DNA of 64,000 nt from Pseudocercospora fijiensis CIRAD86 (GCF_000340215.1 NW_006921535.1:124001-188000); one strand, 5' to 3'. Shown: positions 36,501 through 47,123, numbered from the stretch's first letter. Made by a program: numbers and translations. Notes: generated from the letters alone by a model not told the origin.

Positions 36501-37295
36501 CAGGGGCGAGGGAGCCTTTTCCAGGTCTGCTGATAATGCACCTGCAGGATGATCAGAAGACGTATGCTGTCTCTGCTTCCATCCTCGTTTCCGGTTGGGT
36601 ATATCCAGGTGATGTCTTATCGTCTGCCCCAGCGTCTTTGCGAGGTATCCACTGTTCGCTGTCTCATTGATTGAAATATTCAGACGTCCATCGCGTTTCG
36701 AAACTCTTCCCTTGGTCTTTAGCTGATCATTGCAGACCTTGAATCTGGAGTATGATCGTCCTTCTTTGGCATTCTGCTTTGCGATATCTTTGTCCTTGGC
36801 TGATACCGTTCTTGTGGCTCGTCTTGGCCTAGCAGGAGCGCGTCGCTCTGCCTCGTCGTCAGACGAAGATGAGTCGCTATCCGAATACATTGGGTCGAAG
36901 GTGTACTCGCATGCAAATCGGTCTCTTCGCATGGCACGCATGAGCGTACTGCTTCTCGTGGGAGCTTTCGGTCTTGTCGGAGGAGCTGTCTGAGCTCGCT
37001 TCAGCGCCGCTCCGTCTAGTATGGCATTGTCAGGTCCACGTGAGGGAGTTGTCGTGCTCTTCTTGGGCGGTTTCACGTCACTCGCACGCCCCGGTAAATC
37101 CGAGAAGTATGACCCGCCATTCTCTTCTGCCTCTTCTTTGATGCAACTGCCGCCTTGGCTGAGATGGGCTCCAAAGTCAATACCACTTATTGGATGCGTT
37201 GGTACAATCGAGTGTCCAGTCTCGTCGGTGAGGAGCGCTGGCTCGCCAGCACTGCGAGGCACATCGAGTCTTCGGCTTGTATCTGGAGTGGCCAT
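33531..37295 (-). CDS. Sterol-type UDP-glycosyltransferase (GT1) with C-terminal ATG2/VPS13-like segment
   Basis: 1254 residues from the ATG at 37295; the frame is open further upstream. About 270 residues of disordered N-terminus precede the glycosyltransferase domain. It opens with NIVIMIIGSRGDIQPFIKVG, followed by the HRVRIATHPTFRDFV and GGDPSELMAFMVKNPG motifs of fungal sterol 3-beta-glucosyltransferases. The sugar-nucleotide site HHGGAGTTAIG and IIPFFGDQPFW lies at about residues 624-650. The family transfers glucose from UDP-glucose to sterols or other lipids. It lacks the GRAM/PH module of the autophagy-related enzyme, so it belongs to the shorter paralogous group. The C-terminal half has a glycine-rich TGFGKGLGGFVLKNL segment like the end of ATG2/VPS13-type proteins, then a charged tail. 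A spliced upstream exon is possible (see upstream region). Confidence 0.85.
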   Translation of the reverse strand: MATPDTSRRLDVPRSAGEPALLTDETGHSIVPTHPISGIDFGAHLSQGGSCIKEEAEENGGSYFSDLPGRASDVKPPKKSTTTPSRGPDNAILDGAALKRAQTAPPTRPKAPTRSSTLMRAMRRDRFACEYTFDPMYSDSDSSSSDDEAERRAPARPRRATRTVSAKDKDIAKQNAKEGRSYSRFKVCNDQLKTKGRVSKRDGRLNISINETANSGYLAKTLGQTIRHHLDIPNRKRGWKQRQHTSSDHPAGALSADLEKAPSPLHPANTWPRLNIVIMIIGSRGDIQPFIKVGKILRDEYGHRVRIATHPTFRDFVEKDSGLEFFSVGGDPSELMAFMVKNPGLIPSLSTIREGEIPRRRKAMGEMFDGMYRACTNSTDDEKDVLNLKLMGTKAPFIADAIIANPPSMAHVHIAERLGIPLHIMFTFPYSPTQAFPHPLANIKPGKSNVDANYVNFMSYPLVEMMTWQGLGDIVNKFRVKTLGLEPVSSLWAPGALYRMKVPYTYMWSPSLVPKPADWGDEIDISGFVFLEMANTFKPPEELQKFLDAGPPPVYIGFGSIVVDDPNKFTEMIFEATKIAEVRAVVNKGWGGLGRGNDDTLENIFMLENTPHDWLFPKVKAVVHHGGAGTTAIGLKCAKPTMIIPFFGDQPFWAARVVEAGAGAKEVIPWKRLTAENFAEGIKQCLTEEAQRNAQKLADNIAREGDGAANAVKSFHRALPLSGMNSIRCSVLEDRVAEWRIKGSALKLSTLAAEILQEKGKIRPHDLRLLHKVYWNDFDGPGEPLTGMAGAVTDSLYGIGAGMGMVPVRVAKHLKRRAEHERKKAAHQRRKEDRKQRKQEKAEVRCSEPQATKELERPTTNRGETSNTLGSTLSADPPQHVFRELVDDVREGIKQSGWAFLTMPNDLHMAIAQGFHNAPRLYGDATVRKPIRITGVKSGCRAARKEFWYGIYDAWTGLVTQPVGGFKDGDTLTSKLAGMGTGFGKGLGGFVLKNLSAVVSPPAYAGKGVMIYIRKKTTHDNLGSKHNIRRSHLVQGYRDYQALKAQSDPQGREQLRRIEEKVDEGWKVYEDIWSAAYEEYGVVGGGIIARFKLNKEKRAWQRAGVLENIRTAERTLQVRKEGQDIHKYLAEHRSKEKDLATTSRPPAMEEPKDGRVKVDDLPKTETSYASDEPQTGEEGKVVDDSERKPSQSARSESQSTTAVNSSEDEDKKRDSRWPARSPVKMKVVDHGDLLKAIARGGTKSKPALGRVTTT

Positions 37296-37680
37296 CGTGC
37301 TATACGATTCTGCTGTTGTAGATCTCGCTCTCGCTGTTTCAGACGTGGACCTGCTTCCGAAACGCGACTGGAACACGTCCCCAAGCCAGTCCTCCTCCTC
37401 TTCTCAAGCAAGGACCAGGAGCGTAAGTCAGAGTTGTGTTCGGTATGTCGTGGTGTGACGGGGAGGAAGGAAAGGCATACAGCCTACCTGGCAACCTGGA
37501 AGGGAGACGGCCTTCTGCAGTGAAGATACGAGTGGAGGTGCGCGCTGAGCAGCGGGGACCGAATATAATACCGCATGCACGGTGCAGGCCCACATAGCGC
37601 GGGCCTTCCGCAACGGACTCGGTGAGATGTAGAAGTCCGCGCCGTAGTGTGCGTGACCATAGAAAACGTGATCTCGTCGT
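37296..37680 (-). promoter_or_regulatory. Upstream region of the glycosyltransferase, possible extra 5' exon
   Basis: On the minus strand the coding frame stays open upstream of the ATG to about 37404. There, an acceptor (...CTTGCTTGAG) could join a donor GTAGGC near 37482 across about 76 nt containing CTGAC. The joined frame reads EEEEDWLGDVFQSR and stays in phase, but no in-frame ATG is evident in the upstream exon, so the start at 37295 is kept. The remainder up to the RIP block is unmutated promoter sequence. Confidence 0.35.
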
Positions 37681-37689
37681 CGGCGCGCG

Positions 37690-40600
37690 TCGCTATTGCT
37701 AGGTCGACGGTATAAGGGGGATAGTAGTAGTAGTAGTACGATTTCCGCTCGCATACTAAGTATCGATAGTAAGAGGGCAGCGTATAGCATTTAATAGCGA
37801 ATTTGGTAGGATTTATACTGCTTTAACGACCCCGCAATCTCTACTAATAGATACTAGGTATATTACTAAAAATAAAGCTAAAGTTTATTAGCAAAATAGC
37901 GGTATAGCAAAATTTAAGGTATAGTTAGCGATTATTGCTATTTTACTACTATTTTAATAGCGTTAATATATATTAGAGGGTAGCGGTATATAAGGCATAC
38001 CGCTATAAACTATTATCGCGCTCGGAGGCGCGTATTACTACCTATTTGTCGCTAGTAGTATCGGTAGAGGTATATAAGGACTATAAGTTACTATCGCGGT
38101 AGTATCTGTACCGCTTACTACCGCGCTAGTAGTAGTAAGCGGCGCGGAACACGCGTTAGTACTAACTAGAACCGCCGGCCGTAGCTTAGAACTAAAAACA
38201 CGCGTATTTGTCGCTTATAGTATTCCTAATAGTACCTATAATAGTTCTACCTCTTTCTCGGACCTCTTACGCTTCTAGCTCTTACTCTATATCGCGTCTA
38301 CCGGCGGTAGATTAAGAGGGTAATAATATTGCGATATTATATTATTAGGCAATAGCGCTTATAATAGCGCTAGCTTTATAGAAGATAGCGCAACCTCGCG
38401 GTTAGGTCGTTATTTATTAAAAGCGCGTATAAATAACTCGGTAAACTAGCGCCTTATATTATTACCTACTTCGTAGAAGATACGGACAGCGTCTCGTATT
38501 ATAGTAGCGCGCTTAATGTCGTCGTCGTTAAGGCCTTCTTCGTCGTACTTATACTCTAATTTAAAGATTATCTCGTAATAGTCGTTTATTATTTTACGGA
38601 TCTCGAGACAATAGCTATTATTAATAATAGCCGCTATCGCCGTCGCTGTCGCAGTTATATTAGCTTATAGAGTAAGGTTGTCGGCCTTTATTAGAGTCTC
38701 GTAGATCTCGAGTCTACGCTCTTTAAATATGCTAATCTAGTAATGCTAGTAACGCTCTTTAATAAGGGTACGGTAAAGCTAAATATAATAAAACTAAAGA
38801 TAGGAGCAAAGGACGCGCTATTGCCTAAAGAAGCGATAGTCGTAGGTTAGTAGACCGAACGTGTTATACTTAGCAAAGGCGATAGGATCGTAGAATACTA
38901 TAGAATCGTTAGCGCGATTAATCTTAGCGCTAACCTTACGCTATATAGGCTATAGTAGGCGTAGAAGGTATTCTCTAAGCTCGTCGTCGTCTCTATAAGT
39001 AAGAGAATATATATTAACGGTCTAGTGGCGCTTAATAAGGAAAGAGCGGAGGTCTTTATTAGCGACTTCTTAGAATACGTATATTATAACGCTAACTAGT
39101 AAATAGTCCGCCGCTATAGGCGACTTCTCGTCTAATTTAAGGTACGCGTAGAAGCTCTCGTTTATATTAGTATCCTTATTTTGCTCGACAATCGGTAGTA
39201 TATTAAATATACGAAAGTAGTTTGCCTATAACGCGATATCCTTACCTATTTCTACCTCTAAATATAGCTTATTCTTCTCGTAGTTAGCGTTTCGAGGAAG
39301 GCTCGAAATAGCGGCTTATAGTAACTCTTTCGCGCTTTCGAGCGACCGACGATAGATAACCGCGGCTTTAATATAGCGACGCGTCTCGGCGTAGATTTTA
39401 CTACTAAAGTAACGGTTAATAGTGCGCTAGACGTAGACGTAGCAAAGGAGGTATTTAGTAGTAGGAAACGCTATTCGAATAGCTCGTCGCTTAGTAGCCG
39501 AGTCGTCTATTAGTATATAAATTAGAGACTACCTATACTAGTACCTTATTATACGAAGGAAGGTAGCGACAATATCGCTATTATTAGTAGGAGATAGCAT
39601 ATAAGCTACCGCGCGTATTATACTATATTTGTCCTTAATATAGATAGTATAAAGATACTAACCTAGGGAATTAGTTTTATATATAGCATCTATAAAAGCG
39701 ATAACTTAGTGCTATCGGAGCAGTTCTAGGCCGGTTTTAGACGCAAACACGATACTATACGTAATCTCGCTATCGATCTGTCTTTTAACTAATGCTATCT
39801 CGCATTTGTAACTAACTATCGCGTTAAATTAGTAATTGTTATAATAGAAAACTAAAATTAAAACAAAAGAATCTAAAGTTTAGTATTCGGCCTACTAAGA
39901 CGCGCTAGAAGCCGGACCGAGCTGTTACCGGAGCTTCTAAATTATCTTATTAGCTCGAAGCTAAGGCTCTACGGCGCTACCGCTTTAAGCGAAGAACTTT
40001 AAAGTCCTAAGATTCTAGCTTTTAGTAAAGAATTCGTAGGTAACTGAGTCTAATATCTTCCTCTATCGATTACTATCGATTTAATAAGTTAGACGCGATT
40101 ACGTATCGATCTATTAGTTAATCGGAGTCCGGATACGCGGGCGCGACGGTCCGCTAAGTAGAATTCTAACCTTACTCTATAGTCGAGACAATAATATAAA
40201 TTTAACTTATATTATTTATACTACTATAATACGTCTCTTTGCTAAGTTTGCTATACGAGCAACGCGCCGCCGAGTTTGCTAGACTTATACGTAGTAAGGA
40301 AGTTCCTTCCGGAATTAAGTATATCGTATTTCCGCAAGAATAAGCTACCGGCGTCCTTAAAGCGCTAGTACGCGATTAAGTCGTATTATGCCTTTAAATA
40401 ATAGTATACCTACGAAGGGCGGTATCTATAGCAGATCTTATATCTAGCTATACTTAAGAGCGCGCCGTACTATCGGAAATTATTAAAGTTATCTAGTTAG
40501 TAATCTTAGTAGTATTCTTTGCGACTAACGCGTTAAATACGATACGATACTACCTTTTCCTCGCCTGTCTTCTTATTCTAACTATAGATACTAACAACCT

Positions 40601-41750
40601 TTATTATTATAGGACAACTACGCGCTAGCTCTATCTTCTTCTTATTCTTATTAAAGTGCCGACTCTTCGACTTATTAGCTTTCTAATCCTACTTCTTATA
40701 GAAGCGATAAGTATAGCGTATCGTCTTAGTACTATTACGTTTAAAATACTATGCCTTATCGACGACCTAGATATTATCGACGTATAGTTTAAGCGTATAC
40801 TAATCTTTTACTAATAGAACGAACGAGTCTAACGCGTTACGTAGGATATACCGCTAGCGCTAGTATTTAAGGTCGTCGATATAAGGGAGGTACGCGAATA
40901 TAGTGCCCTCGAGCGGTTTTAATATCTAGGACTTCGCACTACGCTAAGGGCGTTTATTAGAGGAGTTATTACTAGTTTCCTTACTAAAATTATCGCTTTC
41001 TTCCTTTTTAGGCACGTCCGCTATATCCTTATCGCTCTTAAGCGCGAAATCGCCCTAGGTAGCCTCCGCTATAACCTCTGCCGCCGGCGCTAGTAAATTC
41101 GATCGAATAGAAGCTATATCGTACGAAGAGGGGGCAATATCGATAAATACTAGTAATCTTAGTAATAGAAACGATAAAAGAGCTAGGTCTATAGATGCGG
41201 AAGAGTATTAATAAAACAATAGTACGCGTCGCGCGTAGGAGAAGCTAGGCAGAAGTCAGGCGGACCTTTAACTATTTACCGATACCATATATATAGACTA
41301 TATATATATGCGGTATTATATTCGCCTCCGAGTAGCGTAGTATATAAGCTTTTTCTATATATACTTTAATATTACGTAGGTCTATAGCGTTCGGCTTCGG
41401 TCGTTCGCGTATTCCTTTATCTACTACTATCTATATATAGGAGAAGTCGATGCTATATTATATACTAATAATTCGATCGAGCGCTTATTAATATTGCTTC
41501 TTTACGGCTTGCTATATAGAAATAGAATAGTAGTATAGAAAAAATGTACTATAGATTGCCGTATAAGCAATCTAAGAATTACGAAGCGGCCGCTCGTAGG
41601 TCTAATATAAATGTTAGAAAGTTAGGCATCTAGGTATACCCGGGTTTTTAATTTCTACTAATTATAGCGAAGGTTAGGTGCCGTAAACTAAAAGAGGTAT
41701 AGTTAAAAGTTAGAGCCTAAGGTGTCTAGCATTGTGATTTCTACCAATTA
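37690..41750 (-). mobile_element. MULE-type DNA transposon relic (family 2)
   Basis: Minus-strand translation gives a second Mutator-like transposase of a different family. About 39705-39680 reads AFIDAIYKTN (catalytic D-A-x-x-x-T-N). AVAYMLSPTNNSDIVATFLR follows, then about 39510-39464 reads ILIDDSATKRRAIRIAF (the I-x-D-D-S-A-x-x-x-R-A motif of fungal MULEs) and KYLLCYVYVQRTINRYF. Stops throughout. The block from about 37.69 to 41.75 kb is RIP-mutated as a unit, but I could not find matching terminal repeats, so the ends are compositional. Confidence 0.7.
37871..37922 (+). repeat. Short dispersed repeat, partner of 27384-27440
   Basis: See the partner entry. It lies at the transposase-3' end of the second MULE block, as the partner does in the first block, although the two transposases are not close relatives. 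Confidence 0.6.
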
Positions 41751-42095
41751 GAGCGCGCCAAGAAATCGGACTACGTAGCATAACCCACGAGCGGGCTCCC
41801 CTTGGTCACCTGACCTTCGCTACGCTTCGGGAGGTACCAGAGGTCGCCCGCTTCGTGAACAAAACATCATTCACCATGCATTTTGGCACCAACCACGAAT
41901 GGAGCGGGCGGCTCGGCGGCTCGGCCCTACTGTACCGGATTCGGATAAGCCGAGATGAATGACCATACCATTGACCACAGCTCTCTTCTCTTCTCTTCTC
42001 GTACTATGATAATACCGTTCAACGCCACGAATATCCTATCTCAAAGTAAGAAAGAAAGACAATCATAGAAGTGGCGCGGTCTCGAAAGCAACATT
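41751..42095. other. 3' flank of the small disordered-protein gene
   Basis: Unmutated sequence with a short CTCTTCTCTT run near 41985-42000. No gene seen. Confidence 0.45.
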
Positions 42096-42965
42096 TCAAT
42101 CCTCTTCATCTCCCTCTCCCTCCTCACCAACCACCTTCTCGTCAACCTCCTTCCCCTTCTTCAGCTTCCCAGCACCCTTCAACTTGCCCGGAGTCCTACC
42201 CTTCTTAGCCAGCGTGCCCTCCTCCTCCTCCCCATCCCTCATCTTCGCCTTAGTCTGACGCTTACGTTTATTCGGAGTCCCAACAGCCTCCTCAGCCTCC
42301 TCCTTCTCCTTCTCCTTCTCCATCCTAGCAATAACCATACGCGCGATCTCGATATTCATGAGCTTATTCTCGTCCGCACCGATGGCCCATTGATCAAGAC
42401 GAGCAAGCATTTGCCTGGGATCAAGAGCGGCTTCGGGTTGCTGTTCGACCAATGCACGAGCGATCGCGATGCACTCCTTTACGTTGCGACATGTGTCGTC
42501 GCCATCGTGCTCGTCGAGGAAGGCAAGCATTTCGGCTTTGGTGATGGGCATGATGAATGGTGGTGGGGGCGCGGCGATGCTCTGCTCGACATCCTTCCCG
42601 CCCTTTCGGCCTGGTGTTGCGACTTTGGTGCCAGACTCCTCGCCTTCGGAGCTCCCCTCACCGCCTGGGCTGTTGTCCTCGCTGCCTGCAGTCTCGTCGC
42701 TGATTGCGTTGTAGATGGCGACAGCTTCGTTCACATCCGCTTCATTCTCGTCATCGTGGGCGCCGCCTGTGGCCTCGGTACTCTCTACGGTGTCGTTGCT
42801 TCGACCCTCGCCATCATCCTCGATGCTGTCTTTCTCACGATCATCGCCGCGTTCGCTGATATCTGATGGCGCGCGTATAGTGTTCCCGGCCGGTTGCGTC
42901 TTGCCATCATGCTCTCGAGCGTCGGCGGTGACGAAGCTGTCGTTGTCGGTGGTAGTGGTGTCCAT
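42096..42965 (-). CDS. Hypothetical acidic/basic disordered protein
   Basis: Single exon, 289 residues from the first in-frame ATG (MDTTTTDNDSF); the frame extends 22 codons further without an ATG. The first 130 residues are Asp/Glu/Ser-rich. A short ordered-looking core (PITKAEMLAFLDEHDGDDTC to EIARMVIARMEKEKEKE, about residues 137-225) resembles a small helical bundle. The tail alternates Lys/Arg runs (KRKRQTKAK, KLKGAGKLKKGK) and acidic runs, like a nuclear or nucleic-acid-associated protein. No family recognised; the nuclear location is inference. Confidence 0.65.
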   Translation of the reverse strand: MDTTTTDNDSFVTADAREHDGKTQPAGNTIRAPSDISERGDDREKDSIEDDGEGRSNDTVESTEATGGAHDDENEADVNEAVAIYNAISDETAGSEDNSPGGEGSSEGEESGTKVATPGRKGGKDVEQSIAAPPPPFIMPITKAEMLAFLDEHDGDDTCRNVKECIAIARALVEQQPEAALDPRQMLARLDQWAIGADENKLMNIEIARMVIARMEKEKEKEEAEEAVGTPNKRKRQTKAKMRDGEEEEGTLAKKGRTPGKLKGAGKLKKGKEVDEKVVGEEGEGDEED

Positions 42966-43454
42966 AATCGATGAAACGTACACTGGTGAATCTCCGCCGC
43001 TATGATGAATCGCTGTAATGCGCTGGGGCACTATAGGTGCGAATGTTTGTTTGATTAAGGTCGTGCGGTGGAAATGAATGGAAGAACAGTAGTGTTTTCA
43101 AAGCGAGGTTAAGTACGAAGCAAACGAAAGCGGACCTCAACGCCCGTGCTCTGTATGTATGACCGCTCGAAGTGAAGAGGCTGCGGAACCTGTGAATGGT
43201 TGCGCAAGCATGCGAGGTTGTTGGCTACTCATTGGAGACATTGAGTTGGCTCGACAATACCACCGAGCGAGAGGGTTCGCGATTGTTCCTCGTCTCGTGC
43301 GCGAAAATCTTGTGGTCTTGTATCGAGAATCGGACAGGCGACTGCGTTCTTACTTTTCATTTAACACTCATGACGTCTCGCAATGTAGCTATAGTTTCTA
43401 CAGGGTATTACTCTGACATGTGCGCACAAACAACAGCCGGCGCTCCAGCTCAGC
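42966..43454. other. Intergenic region between two minus-strand genes
   Basis: About 490 bp between the Phe-tRNA synthetase stop and the start of the gene at 42965. It serves as the 3' end of one and the promoter of the other. No further gene seen. Confidence 0.5.
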
Positions 43455-45101
43455 TCAATCATAGTCGAAGCGCACGGCCGGATTGTTTTTGATGAATCCA
43501 AGATCCACCTTGTGACCGAGCAGCTCGCGAATGTTCGACACGCCATATTTGATCATGGTCGGCCGCTCCAAAGACAGGCCGAACCCGTACACTCGCAGAT
43601 CTTCTGGCAGACCCATCGGCAGCAACATTTCCGGTCTGAACATACCAGAGTTCCCGATCTCGACCCACTTGTTGAGACCAGTGTGGAAACCGAAGACTTC
43701 CATAGATGGCTCGGTGTAGGGGTTGTAGGCAGGCTTGAAGCGAAGATCAAGTATGCCAAGCTTGTTGAAGAAGTTGCCCAGAAACTTCTGGAGACCGCCA
43801 AGTGTAAGTCCGTAATCTGCAATCACACCTTCGACTTGATGGAACTCGGCAAGATGGGTCGCATCGACTGTTTCGTTTCGGAAGACGCGATCTATGGAGA
43901 AGTAGCGCGCAGGTCGAGGATCGGCAGCCAGACGGTGAAGGCAGTATGTAGAGACAGCTGTAGTGTGCGTTCGAAGCACGAGCCTCTTCGTCTCCTTATC
44001 TGCATATGGATACCGGTAACCTACAGAGCCAAATTTGCCGTCTTGATGGACAGCCTTAATGTCTTCGTAGTACTGCTTGTAGTCGAGGGGCTTGGCTTTG
44101 GAAGAAGTGGCGCCGGCGTCCTTCTCCATCTTTTCTAGTGCTTCATCGGCGGCTGAATCGGGACCAGGAAGGCCAGACTCGGGGGGGTCTGAGACATAGA
44201 AGGTGTCTTGTAGGTCGCGGGCAGGGTGTTGCTGGGGCACGAAGAGGGCGTCGAAATTCCAGAAGCCAGTGTCGACAAAGCTAGGAGTATGTTAGCAGTG
44301 TGTCAAGAGGTTGGTGTTCTTCAATAACACCTACCGTCCCGTCGGCATCTCAGTGAAGCCCTGGTAAAAGAAAATCTTCCTAAACTCCTCCCGCACCTTA
44401 TTCAGCGGATGAAGCGCACCTGCATGCTGCTCTGCGCCAAGAGTGTTGAAGTTGTATGGCTTCCAATTTGCAGTTTTCCAGCTGCCATCCTGGATCATTT
44501 CCATCGTCAGATCTGTCACTTCTACCGGAATCTCCTTCGCCCATTTCGGTCCTTTCGACACTTCGTAGGCAATGACTTTGTGAGTAGTGACCAGCTTTCG
44601 CTTCTGGAAGTCCTTCAATTGCTTCGGGTCCGGCATGGTCTTAGTCTGGACAACATACTGAAGAGTCTCTGCTGTGCCATCCCGTACTTCATCTTTCAGC
44701 GAAATGAGAGCATCGCCATCCTTTTTAATCCAGCCCTGCTTGAAAGCATTTCCTTGTCCCACTTTCGCGCTTGGGGTCGCCAGTGCAGGATCTTTCAGCC
44801 CTAGCCGCCCTGCATTCTTCACTGCCTGCCACACTTTGAACTCGTGGCTACCCTCGTCCACGATCTGCTGCCCCTCTCGTGTGACAACGACCTGCTCTGT
44901 TTCGTGCGTCTTGTACTCAATCATGGCCCTGCTGCCTAATCGATCCAGCGCAGCCTTGATTTCTGCTTGCGGGATTTGCGCATACGCTTTATCGGTGCGG
45001 AAAGGATCGTGTGTGTCGACATATTCGAGGATGTCGAGCGTGAGGTCCTGGCTGGTGCCATTTGCCTGGCCAATTGGTACAGGCCCGCGTTGGCCAGGCA
45101 T
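43455..45101 (-). CDS. FRS2: Cytosolic phenylalanine--tRNA ligase alpha subunit
   Basis: Two exons, 45101-44335 and 44280-43455, joined across a 54-bp intron (donor GTAGGTG, CTAAC branch point, acceptor CTAG) to 530 residues. The N-terminal part has winged-helix DNA/tRNA-binding modules ([15 protein letters not shown], [13 protein letters not shown]). The catalytic core starts at [14 protein letters not shown] and spans the junction as [20 protein letters not shown]. Class II motif 2 is [19 protein letters not shown] and motif 3 is [19 protein letters not shown]. The alpha subunit pairs with beta as a heterotetramer and charges tRNA-Phe. Length is close to that of yeast alpha (about 500). Start is the first in-frame ATG ([12 protein letters not shown]). 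An intact housekeeping gene. Confidence 0.95.
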
Positions 45102-45813
45102 TCTGCGCGATTCGTGGAGAGATGGGCGCGCTGACTGTCTGATCCTCTCTCCCGCGGGTTTTGGAGCAATTCGTCCAGAAGGAAGAACAACAATTGCTGT
45201 GAAACAATGTGTCACGAATGCTATGACTGCAAGAAAGTCAGAGCGTCTTCCGAATTATTTAAGCTCAGGGATCTGGGAACGGGCCGTCGTGCATTAGCGA
45301 AGATTGGCTACATCTTTACTTCACTTCGGAGTGGAAGTGGAGTGGGTATCTTGATCAGACAAGAATACAGCGAACAGCAACTTGTGATTCAGCGGTCCGC
45401 GCCCAGTCACTTGCACTCCGAGGCACAGAGGCGCTGCACACCAACAACCATCTACACTCTACTTCTTCAGCATCATCCACTGCCCTCTTCAGTTCCGCTC
45501 TCGACCTCTCAGTCCCCGAATGCATCGCCCATCGAGCTGCTCTTGATTACAAGGTTGGCATCCGGGAGATTGAGGCTCACAAAGTAGTCGTCCACTATCT
45601 TGACCAGCGGTCACTGCCATCACGTGCAGCTAAGCGCCTGGATGGAGGTAACTCGCTGTCGTGGTTCTGGCTTTGTTCACCCAGCCGGGGACTCAGCCAT
45701 CACTCCCGGCTAGCAACCTCGCAAGCAGAAGTGAAGGCCTTCATACTACCCATCCTAGCTGAAGCGATATAGGATCTGGAGCCGAGCTTTGTAGTCTCAA
45801 GAGAGTGGACGGC
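45102..45813. promoter_or_regulatory. Upstream region of the Phe-tRNA synthetase gene
   Basis: About 700 bp of unmutated sequence. The minus-strand frame is open some way past 45101 but without an ATG. Plus-strand frames here show no domain. Nothing else seen. Confidence 0.4.
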
Positions 45814-45957
45814 TGCTAGATGAAGGACACCTGCTAGATGAAGGACGCCTGCTAGATAAAGGACGCCTACTGGATGAAGGACGCCTGCTAGATAAAGGAC
45901 GCCTGCTGGATGAAGGACGCCTACTGGATAAAGGACGCCTGCTAGATAAAGGACACC
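45814..45957 (+). repeat. 18-bp minisatellite, eight copies
   Basis: Eight head-to-tail 18-bp units with no length variation, consensus TGCTAGATGAAGGACGCC. Variable sites are mostly transitions (TGC/TAC, TAG/TGG, GATG/GATA, CGCC/CACC). The period is six codons, and one plus frame is open through all copies, reading LLDEGR/LLDKGR repeats and then a short tail to a TGA/TAA near 45990. Confidence 0.95.
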
Positions 45958-46224
45958 CTAAACCTACGGCCGACGCGAAAGCTAACTGAAGCCGAACGAC
46001 GCTGAAGCTTAACGGCGTTGAAGCTGAAGACGCTGAAGCGACATGCCGGTCGTCTACGACATCGTGGGCGACCTTGGTCTTCTGTCTTGCGAAATCCTGA
46101 CGTGCGGCGGTGACTCTTGGATCTGGATGGGCCTCTCGAGTGAGATGGGCGTCCTTCAGCCACTACAGGATCAAGGCGTATGGCTAGGAGAGCGTTTGGG
46201 TTCTGTCCCCGTCTGGAGATCTAA

Positions 46225-46470
46225 TCAGCAATGGAAGATGAGCAAAAAGAGAAAGTCTCTGCGAGACAGACCTCCGCAAGACAAAGCCTGGTGTACGAGA
46301 TCGAAGTAGTCGGCGGACCTCTCAAGGCTGAGCGACTTGGTAGTAGACTCGTCCATCCACAGTACCCAGATATTCGTATGGATCTTGCCATGGAACGTCT
46401 TGCTCATCTCTTGCGCCACATCTACCCACTTTTCGATGGCTTGCTCTTGGGTGACAGTGTTATTAGGCAT
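46225..46470 (-). CDS. Small hypothetical protein
   Basis: 81 codons from ATG at 46470 (MPNNTVTQEQAIEKWVDVAQ, then KTFHGKIHTNIWVLWMDEST). Upstream is C-rich, leader-like sequence. The composition looks protein-like, with an amphipathic helix and a Trp-rich strand, but I recognise no family. The opposite strand also has an open frame here, so strand choice rests on composition and the leader. Confidence 0.4.
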   Translation of the reverse strand: MPNNTVTQEQAIEKWVDVAQEMSKTFHGKIHTNIWVLWMDESTTKSLSLERSADYFDLVHQALSCGGLSRRDFLFLLIFHC

Positions 46471-46655
46471 CTTGACGATTTCGGTGAGGTGGATGGAGGT
46501 CTTGTCGAAGAGTTCTTGATGGTGGACGCCTGCTGGATGAAGACGCTTGCTGGGAGGGGGCGGGGGCTGGTGTCGTTGTCGTTGTTGTGCTGTCAATGAG
46601 GAGCGAGAAGAGGGAATATGAACCCGCTGATACAAGGTTAACGCTAGTGCCGACG

Positions 46656-47123
46656 CTAGTGCTGCGCGACATTGGCAACACCATGTGGGAAGGAAGGAGC
46701 ATTCAAAGAACCACGACGAAAGAAGGCGCGATGCTGCAGTAGCTCGGGCATAACTCCAAAAAATGCTGCCGGCGATGCCATTGTCAAGGCATTGAGAGGT
46801 TGTGCGTCCAGCCTCTCCTTCGGAGCTTTATTCAACTCACCCCGCTCAATTTGAAGCGTATATGTGGAAAGCAACGATGCAGAGTCGAAAATCCCAAAGA
46901 GCATCTCAAAAGCCATGTCCACGTTCGAGCCGAAGATCGAAAAGATCTTCCGCTTCACAAGAGATAACAGCATCTTGGCGTCTTCCGCATCCGTTCTGTG
47001 GCCGCCGCCCTCCAATATCAAGCCGATCCAACGACATATCCAAGGAGACCCTGAACGAGTTCTTCTCGCAGCGAAATACGGCCGACTGTGTCGAGACGAA
47101 AAGAGGCCTTCATTGAGCTCCAT
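46656..47123 (-). CDS. Hypothetical ORF, possibly a gene fragment
   Basis: 155 codons from ATG at 47123; the same frame is open upstream to a stop near 47210 without an ATG (RPVFDLDSWKRLLEYLHCKR). The sequence includes HRTDAEDAKMLLSLVKRKIF and FEMLFGIFDSASLLSTYTL. The 'VFDLDSW ... DAEDAKMLL' arrangement faintly recalls exonuclease-fold fungal proteins, too weak to assign. It could be a truncated gene. Confidence 0.3.
   Translation of the reverse strand: MELNEGLFSSRHSRPYFAARRTRSGSPWICRWIGLILEGGGHRTDAEDAKMLLSLVKRKIFSIFGSNVDMAFEMLFGIFDSASLLSTYTLQIERGELNKAPKERLDAQPLNALTMASPAAFFGVMPELLQHRAFFRRGSLNAPSFPHGVANVAQH

Noticed and set aside
45814..45957. Regular array resembling a CRISPR
   Set aside because: Units are contiguous 18-bp copies without spacers, in a eukaryotic genome. 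It is a minisatellite.
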